64,000 nt of DNA from Chinchilla lanigera (GCF_000276665.1 NW_004955415.1:31857014-31921013); one strand, 5' to 3'; positions 1 to 12,099 are shown, counted from the stretch's first letter. Made by a program: numbers and translations. The notes: generated by a model from the sequence alone, not told the origin.

Positions 1-239
1 TTTGGCTTCTCTTTTGTTCCAGCATCCCAGTGGTGCCTACAAGCTCCTCAGCTGCCAGAGTACCCCTGCCTAGGGACCTGCCCTGGCGCTACCCTTTCCC
101 CCACCATCAGAGTCACAGTGGCCCTCTGTCAACTTCTCCCTCTCCAGTGTGGAATGGAGGGCCACGCTGGTTCTGTCACATCATCCCTCTTCTACCCCAA
201 ACCCTTTAGATCCATTCAGCCAGCATCCACCCAAACAAC

Positions 240-385
240 AACCATGACAACAACTAGCCGGGTGTGGTGGCGCACACCTGCTACCTCAGCACTCTGGGAG
301 GCTGAGGCAGGAAAATCACAAGTTCTACTCCACCCTGCAAAACTAAGCAATTTAGTAAGACCTTCTCTCAAAAAAGAAACAAACA
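240..385 (+). repeat. B1-type SINE in HOOK2 intron
   Basis: A 7SL-derived SINE in plus orientation. It starts 'agccgggtgtggtggcgcac', continues through the 'ctgggaggctgaggcaggaa' box and ends in an A-rich tail of AAAC units near 380. Confidence 0.8.
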
Positions 386-565
386 AAAGCAACTATCACT
401 TTATTTCTTACCACCTGGCAGAAAATCCCTCTGTGGCTTCCCACTGTGCCCTAATGCACACCAAGCTCCTCCCCCGGGTCCAGCAGACCATCCTGGACCT
501 GACCTGTCTGTGTCACTGGACACATCCCGCACACCTTCCCCGGCCTCCCACCACCTGCCACTTAC

Positions 566-3500
566 AGATGTTCCTCCAGCTTCCTCTTGAGCAGGGCGGG
601 CTGGGGACAGAAAGAGGAGAAGGTGGGTAGGGGTCCAGTGGTCTGAACCCCTAGCCAGCAGGGGAGCCTGGGTGCCTCCTGGGCCCACGGTACTCACGAT
701 GGCCTGCACCGGGGCGGGCAGCGGGCAGCAGGGAAGAGAGAGAGGTGGGTTACTGGGGGCGAGGGGAGCGCTGGGCAGGGGGAAGTGGCACTCACGTCGT
801 CGCTCCTGCCTCCCTGCTCCTGCAGGGCCTTCTGCAGGTCCTCCACCTGGGCCCGCAGCTCCGACAGCTGCTGCTGGTTCAGCCTGCGAGGCGGGGGCTG
901 CTCAGTGCCCGCGCGCTCAGCGGGGCTCCGCGGGACCCTACCCGGCGCCCACCAGCACTCACCGCCGCTGCGTCTCTAGCGCGTGGCGCGCGCGGTTGGC
1001 CTCCTCCAGGTGGCGCTGCAGCTCCGCCTGCCGCTCGCGATCCGCCGCCTCCTGCTGGCACAGCCGCTTGTTCTCCAGCTGGAGCCGCAGGAGCGTCTCC
1101 CTGCCGGGCCAGGAGGCGTGAGCCTGGCGGGACCCGTTATCTCGCAGAACAACTCAGGCCCAGCCGGGAGAACCAGCGAAAGCATGGAGCTGGGGGCAGG
1201 AGGGACCTTGGGGAAAGAGCCCAACCCGACCCGGAGGCGAGTGGGCGGGGGCCGTGGTGTGGGCGGGGCCTGTGGGCCCTGGGGGCGGGGCTCTTACAGG
1301 TGTTGGGGCAGAGTCACGCCAGACTGGAGCTACAACTCAAGGGTTAGAAAAGTGGACCAGGCCTCGCAAACGTGAACAGCCGGTGTGGGGGGTTGTTCAT
1401 GAGGCAGGGCACGGGGACTGCACCTAGCAGGGGCTCCAGCGAGTGCAAGGCTGGACCTTGGGGGCAGAAATCAAAGAGGGCAGGGCTAGGGCGAGGGATT
1501 TCTGCATGAGTACTGACAATGGGTCCTGCAGCCACAAAGCCACCTAGGAGGAGCCAGAGCCCTGGACCAGGTCACAGCAGGATTGGGGGTGGAGGAGCCT
1601 GGCTAGGACCTGGAACCCTAGACTAAGAACGAGGGCTCTGGTCCCTGCGCACTCCACGGGCCGGGCTGGGAGCCCTGGCCAGCTGGGTGGACCAAGCACC
1701 AAATGCCCGGGATACCTGAGCTCCGCAGGCAGGATCTCCGCTGCCAAGTTTTCCAGGCCCGGCGGGGTGGCCTCCAGCGAGGGGTCTGGAGAAAGTGAGG
1801 GCCTTCAGGTCTCTGTGCACCTGCAGCCCCGTCCCAAGGGCCTCTTTCCCAGGACTAGGGGCTCAAATTCAGTACACCCCCTCCCGGGGGTCCTGCAGCT
1901 CACCAGCCTGAGTCAGCCCCCGCGGCTGCAGCTGGGCACAGCGCAGCTCCTCGTTGGCCTCCCGCAGAGAGTCCCGCTCAGCCAGCAGCCGCTGCAGAGG
2001 CAAGGACGGGATGCGGGCCCCAAGGGACTGCTTCCCTCCCACGTTTTCCAGGGGGTGGTGGGGAGCTCCGGCCGCGGGACCTCAGCCTCACCTCCTTCTC
2101 CTTTGTCACTGACTCGTACTTTTCTTCCAGGTTGCGGCACTCAAATAGCCATTTCTCGGCCTTCATGGCTTCCTCTTGCCGTTGGCCCTGCAGTTCCTGA
2201 ACCTGTACAGAAAGGAGGGGTGAGGCCAGGTGTGGTCACACGCCCCTAATCCCAAGTCTGTATAGGCTGAGGCAGGAGAATGGTCATGAGTTCGAGGCTA
2301 GCCTGGCCTACATAGTGAGTGAGTTAAGCCCCCGCCTGGACTACATAGCAAGACGGAGTTTCAGAGGACTGCAAAAAACAGCGGGAGGACTGCAGGGATG
2401 GAAGGAGGGGCAGCGATTTAGGACCAGGCAAGGGAGAGGGCTGCAGCAAATAGTGCTAAAGGACAAGTGGGCTTTACAAACCTAGATGTATCTGATCTGA
2501 ATGGAGGGGCAGGCCTAAAGGGGTCGGCCTGCACCGTGGAGGTGCGGCCCAGTGAGGTTGGGGGCGGGGGGTGGAGGGGGGAGACTGTACTTAAGGGCGT
2601 GGTCTCCACAGTGAGGCTGGGGCTCTGGACAGCTACGCGAGCGCTCCTAGGAGGAAGCCTGTAGTTGGATGGGGCCCTACAGGTGTGCGGGCGGAGCTTA
2701 GGACAGCGCGGGGGCGGGACTGAGCGAGGGGCTCTCTAAGGCAGGGCCGCCCTTGCTCCCTTTGCTCCCTCCGCGCCTCACCTGCCTCCGCTGCGCCTCC
2801 AGCTGGGCACGCAGCGAGCCGGCCCTGCGCAGCTCGTCCTCCAGCTGCTGTGTGCGCTCCGCGTGCCCGGCGTTGCGCTCCTCCAGCTGCCGCACCTGTC
2901 GTCGCAACTCCCGCAGCTCCCCCAGGCGGCGCCGACAGCTGTTCAGGGTTGCTTCCAGCTGCCCTGCGCGCTCCGAGGACTGTCTGGGAGAGGGATGAGG
3001 CAACCGGGCAGTCAGGGGTCAGCTGGGATGCCGGGCCCTTGGGGCAGGAAAAGGTGTCGGCCCCGGGGAAGGGATGGGGCTCAAGGTGTAGAGTTTACCA
3101 CAGTGGAGGGCCAGAGGTCTGCCAAGACCTGGTGCTGTTGGGGTCACTGAGGTCATGGTTAGCCCAGAGCTATAATCAGAGCAGCCTTAGGGATTATTTA
3201 CTTATTTTTGAGACAGGTTCTCCATAAATTGCTAAATTGCCCAGGCTGGGCTTGAACTTGGGACCTCCCTGCCTCAGCCTTCCTGAATGCTGGAATGACA
3301 GATGACAGGTCACTCCCAGTTTGGGATGGATTTGTGGGGATACGGAAGGGTGATGGGGTCACAGGAAGTAATGAAGACCCAAAGGGACTGAGGATCCCCC
3401 AAGGGTAACTTGGGGGCTTGGGGGAGTTATAAGACAAGAGCAATAAGGGTCCTTAGACAGTGGGGAAGGGACCCAGTAGGTACTCTGGCATTTCTTAGCA

Positions 3501-6500
3501 TCCCGGGGAGCTGTGGGGTCACACGGGGTTCTTCGAGGTTACAGAAGACACGGCAGGATCACGAAGGGCTGCAGCCGTACAGTTCTGGATCCACGGGTGT
3601 GATGGGGCTTGGAGTGGGGAGGTCTGGAGAGTGTTGTGTGTGGGGGGAGGTCCTGTGTTTGTTGAGGGAGTTTGGGGTCTGGATCATAACATAACAGGGC
3701 ACTGTGGGGTCCTGGGAGCACCATGGGTACAGGGTGTGAGGTCCAGGAATGTGAGGGGGTCAGGATAATGTGGTAGAGCCCAGCTGGTATGAAGGACTTG
3801 GGGTGGCACAGTGCAATCTGGGGCACTCAGGCCATGCTGGAGGTGTGTGGTAGGCTCCAGGGACCCCCGCTCACCGAAGCTCGTCCATCTCGTCCTTCAG
3901 TGCCTGCGCCTCCTGGGCCAGGCTGGTCAGAGCCTGGTTCCGCTGCTGCAGCTCAGTGACCTCACGCTCCAGCTCGGCGCAGCGCAGCCGTTCATCCTCC
4001 CGGCTGCTCTCCAGCCTGGGGGTGGCAGGAGAGCAGCTCAGGAAGGGGCTGCTGCCTCCACCCTAATCTCCTGGCCTGCCTGGCCCTCATCCCCCGCTGC
4101 CATACCTGTAGTTCTCCTCCTGCAGCTGTTCCAGCTGGGACTGCAGCAAGAGCAGCTTCTTGGCTGTGAGGCCTGGCGCACCCTCGGCCTCAGGCTGGCC
4201 CGCTCGCTCCCGAAGGGCTGCATTCTCCTGTGCCAGGCTTTGCTTCTCCTCAGACAGGAGCACCAGCTGCGGGCAGGGGGGTGTGTGAACTGGAGCCTGG
4301 GCGGGAGCGTGGCTGACCCCGGGGGCCCCAGCGCCTCCCCACCTGCCGCTCTAGGTCCAGACAGTGCTGCTGGAGCTCATCCCCCTCCTCGGCCTCCTCG
4401 CTCAAGAAGTAGTACCTGCGGGACTGAGCAGATGGTGGGGAGTGGGCGGGAGGCCAGGGAGCCAGGAGGACTAGGGAAGACTGGGATCTCTAAGGGCTGA
4501 GGGGACCCTGGCCAAGGGACCCGTAGGATCTAAGAGAGGACTGGAGCCCCACAGGACTGGGAGAAGGGTAATTCAGGAGACCTAGGGACCTTGCAAAAAG
4601 GCCAGGTCCCTGAGGACAGGATGGTTTATAGCTTCAGGACCAGCCCTCCACCTTTGCAGCCCCACCTATGGGACTGGGCCCCTCAGCAAGGTTCTCTACC
4701 CTTACCTGTGTGTCAAAGTTTCCATATGTCTCTGTTGACAGGGAGTCAGGGGTGTCTTTGGTCATGAGCTACGGGTGGGGGAGGCATTCTGATGAGCTGA
4801 GCGCTCTGGTTTTTATTTTTCTGAGACAGGCTGTGTACTTCAGGCTGTCCTTTGACTCATTAAGTAAAGCCCCAGCTGGCCTCGACGTCACAGCAACCAT
4901 CCTGCCTCAGCCTCCCACGTGCTGGGATGACAGGTGTGCATCACCACACTTGGCTCCAAGCTGAGCTTTCTGAAGACAGCCTTCAAGCCTTCTCCAACCC
5001 AGCCTAAGATGCCCACCCTCAGGTCCCCAGAGTCAGCTCTGCCCAACAACCTGAGCCCAGAGCATATTCCCACCTGTGACATTGAGGGAGGGTACCTGGA
5101 GCCTGCAGGATTGTGCCTTAGACCTGGCAGACACTAGACAGAAATGTCTGGCCAGCTAACTTCCGGGCAGAGACTAGATCTTACCAGGGCAGGGCTTGTG
5201 CCCAGTTACCACTGTCAGCCCTGGAACCCTCCCCTCCCCTGACACTCCTCTGTCGCCACACACACACCCAGACCCACCTCCTGGATGGCTTCCATCACTA
5301 CGTGTTGGACTGACTCCTCCAGCGTCATGATTCTCTCGATGTGCTCTGGGGATCAAGGTGGGGTGACTGAGACCAAGGGGCAGCTTGAGGGAGGAATGAG
5401 CATTTTCTCAGGCCATCTCCTGGGGACCCCTGAGCTCTCCCTCTGGCCTTCCCCATACCCTGCTTTTTCTCGCAACTGATCGCACAGCCCAGCACCAACT
5501 GCAGCAGCTTGCCCAGCTCCGAGGGGTCTGAGAACTGGCCAAGCAGGCTCACATCCGGCAGGTGCTGTTCTGACACAGGGTGCCCCAGAACCTGAGAACA
5601 GGAAGGCGGTGGGGAGGGAAGATGTTTGGGGTTCACAGACCCACCAAGCCTTTCTCCCCAGCCCAACTGTTCAATGTCCTGACAGTTACTCACATCCTGA
5701 GAGTATTCCAGCAAGCTACGCAAGATCTTCTCCAGATTGCTGACCTGGGGAAGCAGAGGTTCTCTGTACGGGGCCCAGAGGCTCCATCCTCAATCTGCTT
5801 CCATTTCTTCTTGTTTCCCCCCTTTTCATTCCCTGCTTAGTTCACCCTGTTTGGTGCTGTTTCCTGAATGTCCCCTCTCCTAGGAGTAACCTGTCTGGCC
5901 ATGTGTCCTTTGTGTCCACCTGACCATGTTTGCTGGTGCACTGCTAGGACCCAATTGCTAGCCAGGTGTGGTGGTACATGCCTGTGATCCCAGCAATGGA
6001 GCCTGAGGCAGGAGAATCTCTGCAAGTTTGAGGCCAACCTGGGCTATATAGCGAGTTCAAGCCTAGCCTAAACTACATAGTGAGACTCTACCTCAAAAAA
6101 CCAAAGACAAAATCAGAACCCAGTCGCTTCTCACCACGTGGTCCAAGTCACTGTCATCTCTCCCCTGGATAACTGCACCAGCCACCTCTTACACTGCATT
6201 GCTTTTCTTCGGTGGTAGGGACAGAGTCTAGGACTTGGTACTGCTGGGCAAGTGCTCTCCACTGAGCTCCACCCCACCCCTCAACTTCATTCTTCTCCAC
6301 ACTCCATTCCTCTCCAGACAGCCAGGGGGAGCTTTATCAAGGCCATGCCAGGTAGTGAAATCCTTCCCTGACTTTCCACAGCACTTAAAATAGAATCCAC
6401 ACGTCCTCCGAGGTCTGCTAGGGCCGTGATGACCTCATCTCCTACAATTCCTGCCCTCTTGCTCTCTCTTTTGACCTCTCCACCACTCCTCAGTGACATC

Positions 6501-8017
6501 CAGCTCATTCCCAATCCTAGGACTTTGCACTTCTTTCCATGTGCCTGGAATACCATTCCTCCAAATCTCCCGGAAATCAGCCCATCTTCAATAAGCACCT
6601 GCCTCCCTTACTCTCTCTCATGGTCTTACTTTTATCATGGTCACTGATTTATGACCATCAAAATTTCATTTTTGTCCATGTGACAATGAGGATTGAATTC
6701 AGAATTTCATTCACACTGAGTTACACTGCCAGACTTTTTTTTTTTTTTTTTTTTTTGAGTCAGGACATTGCAAAGTCACTAAGTTGGCCAGGCTAGGGTA
6801 AAACTCCAAGATCCTTCCAGAGGGCTGGAAGTACAAGTATACGCCACCATGCCCAACTAGATGTTAATATTTTCTGTTGTTTTTCATTTTAAGACTGGGA
6901 CTTTAACATGTAGTCCACGCTGGCCTTGACCTCAAGGTGATCCTCCTGCCTCAGCCCCCTGATTGCTGGGATTATAAGCATGTGCCACCATGCCCAGCTT
7001 GGCTAGAAGTTAACTTTTATGTGTGTGTATGTATTGTTTGTCCACATTGCTGGAATGGAAGCCACATGAAGGCAGGTTTTGGTCTGCTATGCCTTGCTGA
7101 GTGCCTAAGAAATGCATGCTCCGTAGGTGAATTAGAGAACAAAATAGTTGGCTGGCCACATCTCTGTCCCCGGCCAGGTGTGTCTGTCCATCTTTCTAGC
7201 TGCCTCGCTGTGATGATCTCTTTACTAGTGTGTCCTCCTAGTTATGAGTCCACCTGTCACCTTCAGCTTCCAGTTGGGACCTGGATCCTCCGAGATGCCC
7301 TGGAGCCATGCTTCATTAAACCAGGAGGGGTCTCTGGGGGCGAGAAGGAGCGATCAGCTGGCTGGGGGACCCTTTGGGGGATTCTCCCCCTTAGCCCCAC
7401 TCACATCTGGTTCAGCACTTGGGCTATGGCACGGCCGCTGCTCAGGTCCTGGGGACTGGCGCAGCGGGGCGGAACTTGGAAGGTGCGCAACTGAGGAGAG
7501 AAGAGAAGGGCAACGTGGAAATTCTGAGCCTGGAACTCTTGAACCGCTCCTCTTCTGCAGTCTTTTCCCGGCCAGCAAAAACCTCCCAGTCAGGCAGGCA
7601 CAGGCTTGTTGCACTAGCAGCCAACTCTGCAGTGGGGGCGTGGCCTCTGCACACCTGGGTTCGGAGGGGCGTGGCCTCACCTCTGCCCAGTAAACCCCGG
7701 GCGACCAGGTCAGGGCTGCACCACGTGACCAGGCCAGCACACCTGTGCCCCCTACCCTGTGCCGGGCATGAGGGGCGGGGCCTCACCTGTCCTTTCCACG
7801 CATACTTGCCACGTGACGGGGCGGGTGCTGGACCAGAGTCCGACCGCCCTGCAGGCCCACGACCCCTTCCACCTTCCAGCCCAGGACGGAGAGGCCGACT
7901 GGGGCAGGGCCGGGATAGCAGGCGAGAGGAGTGAGCGGGCGCACACCTGTCCCCAACCCCGCCCCGACCTACCCAGGTGAGCAGAGACTCGCATAGCTCG
8001 GCCTTGTCCACGCTCAT
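566..8017 (-). CDS. HOOK2: HOOK2, hook microtubule-tethering protein 2 (5' part, exons 1-18)
   Basis: This is a dynein/dynactin cargo adaptor of the FHIP-Hook-FTS complex that acts at the centrosome and in vesicle transport. Coding exons on the minus strand are: 8017-7973, 7490-7405, 7333-7261, 5744-5694, 5591-5459, 5345-5278, 4768-4706, 4423-4343, 4266-4106, 4015-3875, 2983-2782, 2202-2092, 1991-1904, 1785-1716, 1100-963, 883-796, 703-698 (6 nt) and 600-566. All junctions are GT-AG and phases agree throughout. The product begins MSVDKAELCESLLTW. The N-terminal Hook (CH-like) domain covers about residues 1-160 and is followed by long heptad-rich coiled coil. About 546 residues are encoded here. 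The human protein has 719, so roughly 170 C-terminal residues, including the cargo-binding part, lie off the left edge. Identification rests on near-colinear similarity to human HOOK2 as I remember it. Confidence 0.97.
698..703 (-). other. HOOK2: HOOK2 6-nt microexon (Ala-Ile)
   Basis: The minus strand reads tgcag|GCCATC|gtgagta. This is a two-codon, phase-0 exon with a good acceptor and a near-perfect donor, between the exons at 883-796 and 600-566. Both neighbours also have phase-0 boundaries here, so inclusion or skipping keeps the frame and adds or removes Ala-Ile. Human HOOK2 isoforms are known that differ by two residues in this region. That this exon explains them is my inference. Confidence 0.75.
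2225..2380 (+). repeat. B1-type SINE in HOOK2 intron 11
   Basis: Sense copy with 'ggccaggtgtggtcacacgc', 'ggctgaggcaggagaatgg' and the 'gaggctagcctggcctacat' box. It is diverged in its right half. Confidence 0.75.
3190..3330 (-). repeat. B1-type SINE and diverged intronic DNA in HOOK2 intron 10
   Basis: Antisense SINE signature ('tgagacaggttctccat...', 'cctgcctcagccttcctgaa'). The rest of the intron, 3340-3830, is G-rich, roughly periodic text with many 'ggggtc' words and no recognisable gene. Confidence 0.7.
4810..4960 (-). repeat. B1-type SINE in HOOK2 intron 6
   Basis: Antisense copy: 'ctgagacaggctgtgtactt', 'cctgcctcagcctcccacgt', then 'gctgggatgacaggtgtgca'. Confidence 0.75.
5960..6100 (+). 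repeat. B1-type SINE in HOOK2 intron 3
   Basis: Sense copy 'gccaggtgtggtggtacatg' with the tandem 'gaggccaacctgggctatat' and 'caagcctagcctaaactaca' boxes and an A-rich tail. Confidence 0.8.
6150..6640 (+). repeat. L2 LINE fragment in HOOK2 intron 3
   Basis: This unexpressed stretch carries the typical L2 3' signature on the plus strand. It includes a 'ctcattcccaatcctaggac' block followed by 'tttgcacttctttccatgtgcctggaatacc' like text, as in other mammalian L2 copies. It is old and diverged. It lies in the long intron between the HOOK2 exons at 7261 and 5744, with B1-type SINE pieces on both sides (5960-6100 and 6730-6990). Confidence 0.6.
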
Positions 8018-8350
8018 GACTCCCGATTGAATTCGACCCCGCGAGAGGAGCCCCGGACGCCTCCGGGTCCTCCACCAGCGAGCGCCAGCGGCCCCGACCT
8101 CCCGCTCCTCCTAGAGCGCCACCCCTCCCGCCCCGCCTCCTGGGCCCAGACTCCGCCCCACTCACGTGATCTCGCCCGACGCCCGCGCTTGCCTCCAGCC
8201 CCGCCATCTTGGGTCCGGGCACGCGGGGTGCCCGCGCCACCGCTAGGGGTCAGTCTGCCCGCGCCACCTGGGCAAGCTCTTCGGCAAGCAGCCACCCCCG
8301 GCTCCGCGTCTCTGGGGTTGGAAGGGTCCTCATGCTGCTTCTGAGGAGCT
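7600..8350. promoter_or_regulatory. HOOK2: HOOK2 CpG-island promoter region
   Basis: A GC- and CpG-rich stretch around the HOOK2 start codon (ATG at 8017 on the minus strand). There is no TATA box at a sensible distance. Transcription probably starts just above 8017 in CpG-rich DNA, in keeping with a housekeeping-type promoter. The exact start site cannot be read from sequence alone. Confidence 0.6.
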
Positions 8351-8692
8351 GCCCCGCCCTGCTGTGCAGACAGGCACATTCACGTCCTTTCCTTGCAGTT
8401 GAAAGACAATTAACTGCCTTGCGATCGAAGCCTGGATCTGTGCGAGAAGGCGCGAGCCGTACCATATCGCGTGGACTCTGGAGTAGGGGGATCCTAAACG
8501 CGTCGCAAGTGCAGGTGACTCGGAGTCCTGCCCCACCCAGGGCAGGCTAGCAGATACGGATGTGGCCCCAAATCGAGGTCAGGGAAGGTCGCTCAGGCCT
8601 TGCCGGCATGGATCTGCCCCACCCGGAGCTGCCCCTGCACCCTCTCAGAGAGCCGGGCTCTCCCAGCGTCAGAAGAGCCTGCCGCCAGCAGC

Positions 8693-8706
8693 CCACCAGG
8701 GGGCGC
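8693..8706 (+). promoter_or_regulatory. CTCF-type core motif
   Basis: CCACCAGGGGGCGC matches the CTCF core consensus with no mismatch I can see. It lies about 680 bp upstream of the HOOK2 start, between the HOOK2 promoter and the JUNB upstream region. Confidence 0.6.
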
Positions 8707-8811
8707 ACAGACAGCGCCCCGCTGGCCCGAGGGCGGTGCACTCAGACCCTGCGGTGGCGTTAGAGGGGGCCTCAAAGGAAAGGCGTGACGACCGAGGTTA
8801 ACAACATTGCG

Positions 8812-8935
8812 TCAAGCGTGGTGGCGCACGCCTGTAATCCCACACGCGGGAGGCTGAGGCAAGGAGTATCGCCAAGAGTTCGAGGCCAGCCTGACCTACA
8901 CAGCCAGACCCTGTCTCAAAAAAACCAACCAAAAC
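8812..8935 (+). repeat. B1-type SINE
   Basis: Sense copy 'gtggtggcgcacgcctgtaa' with 'gaggccagcctgacctacac' and an AAAC-rich tail, immediately before an ID-like SINE. Confidence 0.85.
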
Positions 8936-8953
8936 CGAGCAAACAGTAACGTC

Positions 8954-9062
8954 AAGGACTGGGGATTTAGCTCAGCGGCACAGCGTCGGCCTGGCAAGCT
9001 CGAGGTAGTGAGTTCTATTCCCGGTACCGGGAATAGAAAAAACCAAAACAAAACAAGAAAAA
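8954..9062 (+). repeat. ID-like (tRNA-derived) SINE with target-site duplication
   Basis: The tRNA-like head contains 'ggggatttagctcagcggca' (A box) and 'gagttctattcccggtaccg' (B box and end), followed by an A-rich tail. It is flanked by direct repeats of aaacagtaacgtc at 8941-8953 and 9063-9075, which proves a retrotransposed insertion. It is not a functional tRNA gene. Confidence 0.92.
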
Positions 9063-9099
9063 AAACAGTAACGTCGCCAAACCACATCTGTGGAATGGC

Positions 9100-10780
9100 T
9101 ACTGTATACACTCCCTGCGCTAAGCGATTTAAATACATAATACAATTGAACGTCCCGACAATCTCTCTGCCAAGTGCTGTTTTAAGTCCCAGTTTTGCCG
9201 AGGAAACCAGAGGCTCCAGGCAGACCACGGCTTTGAGGGGAGAGGTAAAGCCCTAGCCCCTGCCCTTTGACTCCAGGGTCCCCTCCCAAGCGGCCCTGCC
9301 CCGCAAGCAGGAGAGATACTGTCTTGTGATGAGAGGTTATTAGCTGTACCAGAGGTAGGGGCGGGCTCTGCTTTAGGCGTGGGTACAGGTCGGAAGGGAG
9401 GGGCGCTGATTTGGAGCGACCCTACCCAAGAGAGGGGCGGCCAAGGCGACCGAAGCAGCGCACAGACGCGGTCCCTTCTACGCCGCAGCCGGCGCTGGCA
9501 AATGCACTCAGAGCCTGGGGACGGGACCACACGCTCACTGCCCCTCGCCCAGGTCCAGTCCCACCCTGGGAGCGGGCGGAGGGAGCAGAGAGGACGGGAA
9601 TCAGGGATGGCGCTCCCGGACTGGACCGCCTTCCTGACGGCGTGAACACAGCTGATCCCAGACCCCATCCCCCACCCCTGCCCGCAGTGGGAAGCTAAGC
9701 CACCCCCCGCCCGAGTAGCAGTGGGAGACGAGCCAGGAATTCCAAGAATGGGGGGCTGGACATGCTGAGGCCTTGGAATATTTTGGGGTTGGGGTCACAA
9801 GGATTTTGAGGTTTAGGGAGAAACCTGGGAATCCAAGCATTTAGAGAAATTTACTTAAATTGCTCTAAGATTGGTTGGTGTGATGTTATAGGAATCCCAG
9901 ATGTTCAGGAAGCCAAGATTTAAGTAGAGATCCTGGGTTCTCAGTTTGGGAAAGAGCCACAAGCCTCTGTCTGAGTCAGGGGAGAGCCCCGTCTTTGAGG
10001 GGAGCAGGGGAGCTCCTGTGTTGGTGGGGAAGACCAGGGAAGACCTGTTTTGAAACATAGGGAGCTGTGCTGTGGAAGAGGACTCTGGAGACCTTCAATT
10101 CTACAAAAAGGGGCCACAAACTGCGTTTTTGACAGTGGCCCCATATTTGGGGAAAGACTGCAAACCCATTTTAGGTACAGGAAGCCCCAAAGTTTGGGGG
10201 TGCTGGTCTGGAGGCCTTTCTTTGTAGAGACCAAAAGCCCCCAAAGTGCAAGTCTGGGCCAGACGCCCCCAGCTGGCGTGGGGACCCCACCCCCTCCTAT
10301 CTGTTTCCAGGAACAGCTGGGCTTGGGCTGGGTTGTACTGCTGGGAAGCCTGTGACTCAACCCCTCCCTGCAGCCACAGCTGGACCCTGGGTGGCCCCTC
10401 TAGCCTGCACATCTGAGCAAGGACGGGGACCCTGGGTCCCACAACTGGAGTATAACACCTTCCCCCTGGCTGACCCCAACTCCTCGGTGGACCCCATGAA
10501 CTGTCACCATGGGGAACCCTGGTATGCCCCTGTACCCCAGCGGCTGACATTCTGCCAGGAGTTCCCATCTTGCCCCCTCTCCTGTATCCTAGCCCACTGA
10601 AGTGTGCTTGTGTTTGTGTAGGTGTAAAGCTGTGGGTCTGTGATTGTGTGTGCACAGGCATACGTATCTCCGTCCACTTGTGTCTTGGGACTTTGGAGAT
10701 TTTGGGACTGGGTGTCTGATTCAGTTTCTTGGTTTGTTTTATTGCTTTGTGATACATCTCTACATTTATTTATGTTTATT
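9100..10780. other. Intergenic DNA without a recognised gene
   Basis: Unique sequence between the HOOK2 upstream SINEs and the repeat block near 10.8 kb. Both strands have open frames of about 60-220 codons, but none resembles a protein I know and none has paired splice sites in phase. The part at 9750-10300 is rich in 'gggg' words with loose internal repetition. It may hold regulatory DNA. I see no coding evidence. Confidence 0.5.
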
Positions 10781-10785
10781 TATTT

Positions 10786-10787
<2 letters not shown>

Positions 10788-10816
<29 letters not shown>

Positions 10817-10894
10817 CATACACACCAGGAATCAAACTCAGGACCTTGCCCTTGCCAGGCAGGCGCTTATGCCAATGAGCTATATCACCAGACC
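10788..10894 (-). repeat. (TACA)n microsatellite and ID-like SINE
   Basis: A run of tacatacata from about 10788 to 10822 abuts an antisense ID-like SINE ('ggaatcaaactcaggacctt', 'gccaggcaggcgcttatgcc', 'gagctatatcacc'). The microsatellite sits where the SINE's A-rich tail should be and probably grew from it. Confidence 0.8.
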
Positions 10895-10904
10895 CCCTTT
10901 TTAT

Positions 10905-11345
10905 TTTTTATTTGAAGGCAGGACCTTACTAAGTTGCCCAGGTGGGACTCAAACTTTACATCCTCCTGCCTCAACCTTCCTCAGGGCTGGCATTGCAGGC
11001 CTGCGCCACTGTGCCCAGCTTGTCTGTGTGATTTGATAGTGCAGTTGCCGTTAGGACTGGGGAGTGACTGTAACACATCCTTGTCCATGTATAACATCTA
11101 GGTTTTGCTGACAGGAAGTCTCTGTGTGAAGCCTGATTGTGTCTTGGTGTTGTGTGTCTATCCTACTACTGGTCCTGTGTATGATTTTGTTTTGGATCAG
11201 TCTCCATGTCTTGTTTTGTTTTGTTTGTTTGTTTTGAGACAGGGTCTCACTATGTAGTCCAGGCTGGCTGAGAACTCATGGCAATCCTCCTGCCTCAGCC
11301 TCCCAAGTGCTGGGATTACAGGTGTGTGCCACCAGGCCTAACTTC
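10905..11345 (-). repeat. Two antisense B1-type SINEs
   Basis: Copies at about 10910-11020 and 11225-11342. Each has 'gacaggg/ggcaggacctt', 'cctcctgcctcag' and 'gctgg[gc]attacaggtgtgtgcc' like blocks. Confidence 0.75.
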
Positions 11346-11659
11346 TGTGTCTTTGAGTGAAACTGTGACAATCAGTGGCTGGACATGGCCTCAGATTATG
11401 CATCTGTGGCGGTGTCCTACTTTGTCTTCATCATGTGTCTCCCTGTGACAGTGTGACCTTGTCATGTGTCCTGGTTGTCCACATTCCTTTGGACAATGTG
11501 AGCACCCTTGTGGGTTGTCTTGTCTCTGCCTGTGCCCTATTTTATGCACCCTGTGATAACGGTGTGGTGGCCTGACTGTCGTGTCTGTCTCTACCCCATG
11601 TCTCTGCCAGCACCCTCTCCACAGGAGAGGGGTAGATATGTGCCGATCCACGCCCCAGT

Positions 11660-11760
11660 TTTGTTTTGTTTTTTTGGTTTTTCTCCGGTACCGGGAACCG
11701 AACTCACGACCTTGCGCTTGCCAGGCAGGCACTTTGCCGCTGAGCTAAATCCCCAGCCCA
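11660..11760 (-). repeat. ID-like SINE with target-site duplication
   Basis: Antisense copy ('ggtaccgggaaccgaactca', 'tgccgctgagctaaatcccc'). It is flanked by acgccccagt at 11650-11659 and 11761-11770. Confidence 0.9.
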
Positions 11761-12099
11761 ACGCCCCAGTGTCCTTCCCCCACTTAGCCTGGATGGTGCG
11801 GCATTATCAGCGTCTGTAAAAGACGTTGCTGTGTCCCCATCACAACCACAGGTGACTGAGGTGCTGCCTGACTGTGCTCCCCACAGTGCATATCCATGCA
11901 TAGCAGCAGCCCGTCCGTGTTCACCGCGTGGCTGAGGGGGTTTTGCTGGTGTGCGGCAGGTGTATCCTGTGTCCGTGTAACACTGTGGGTCAAGAGCTGT
12001 TTGTGACCTGCTCGTCTGTGTGCTGCGTGCGTGGAGGAAGGCGCTTACCATGGCACAGCAGGATCGACTCCCTCCAGTCCCGGCCCTGCGGGGGTGCGT

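Noticed and set aside
8954..9062. tRNA gene
   Set aside because: It has A- and B-box-like words but an A-rich tail, target duplications and many similar copies in the window. It is a tRNA-derived SINE.
9129..10757. Protein-coding gene between HOOK2 and JUNB
   Set aside because: Several frames exceed 100 codons, but none has homology I recognise, paired splice sites or codon-level conservation that could be judged here.
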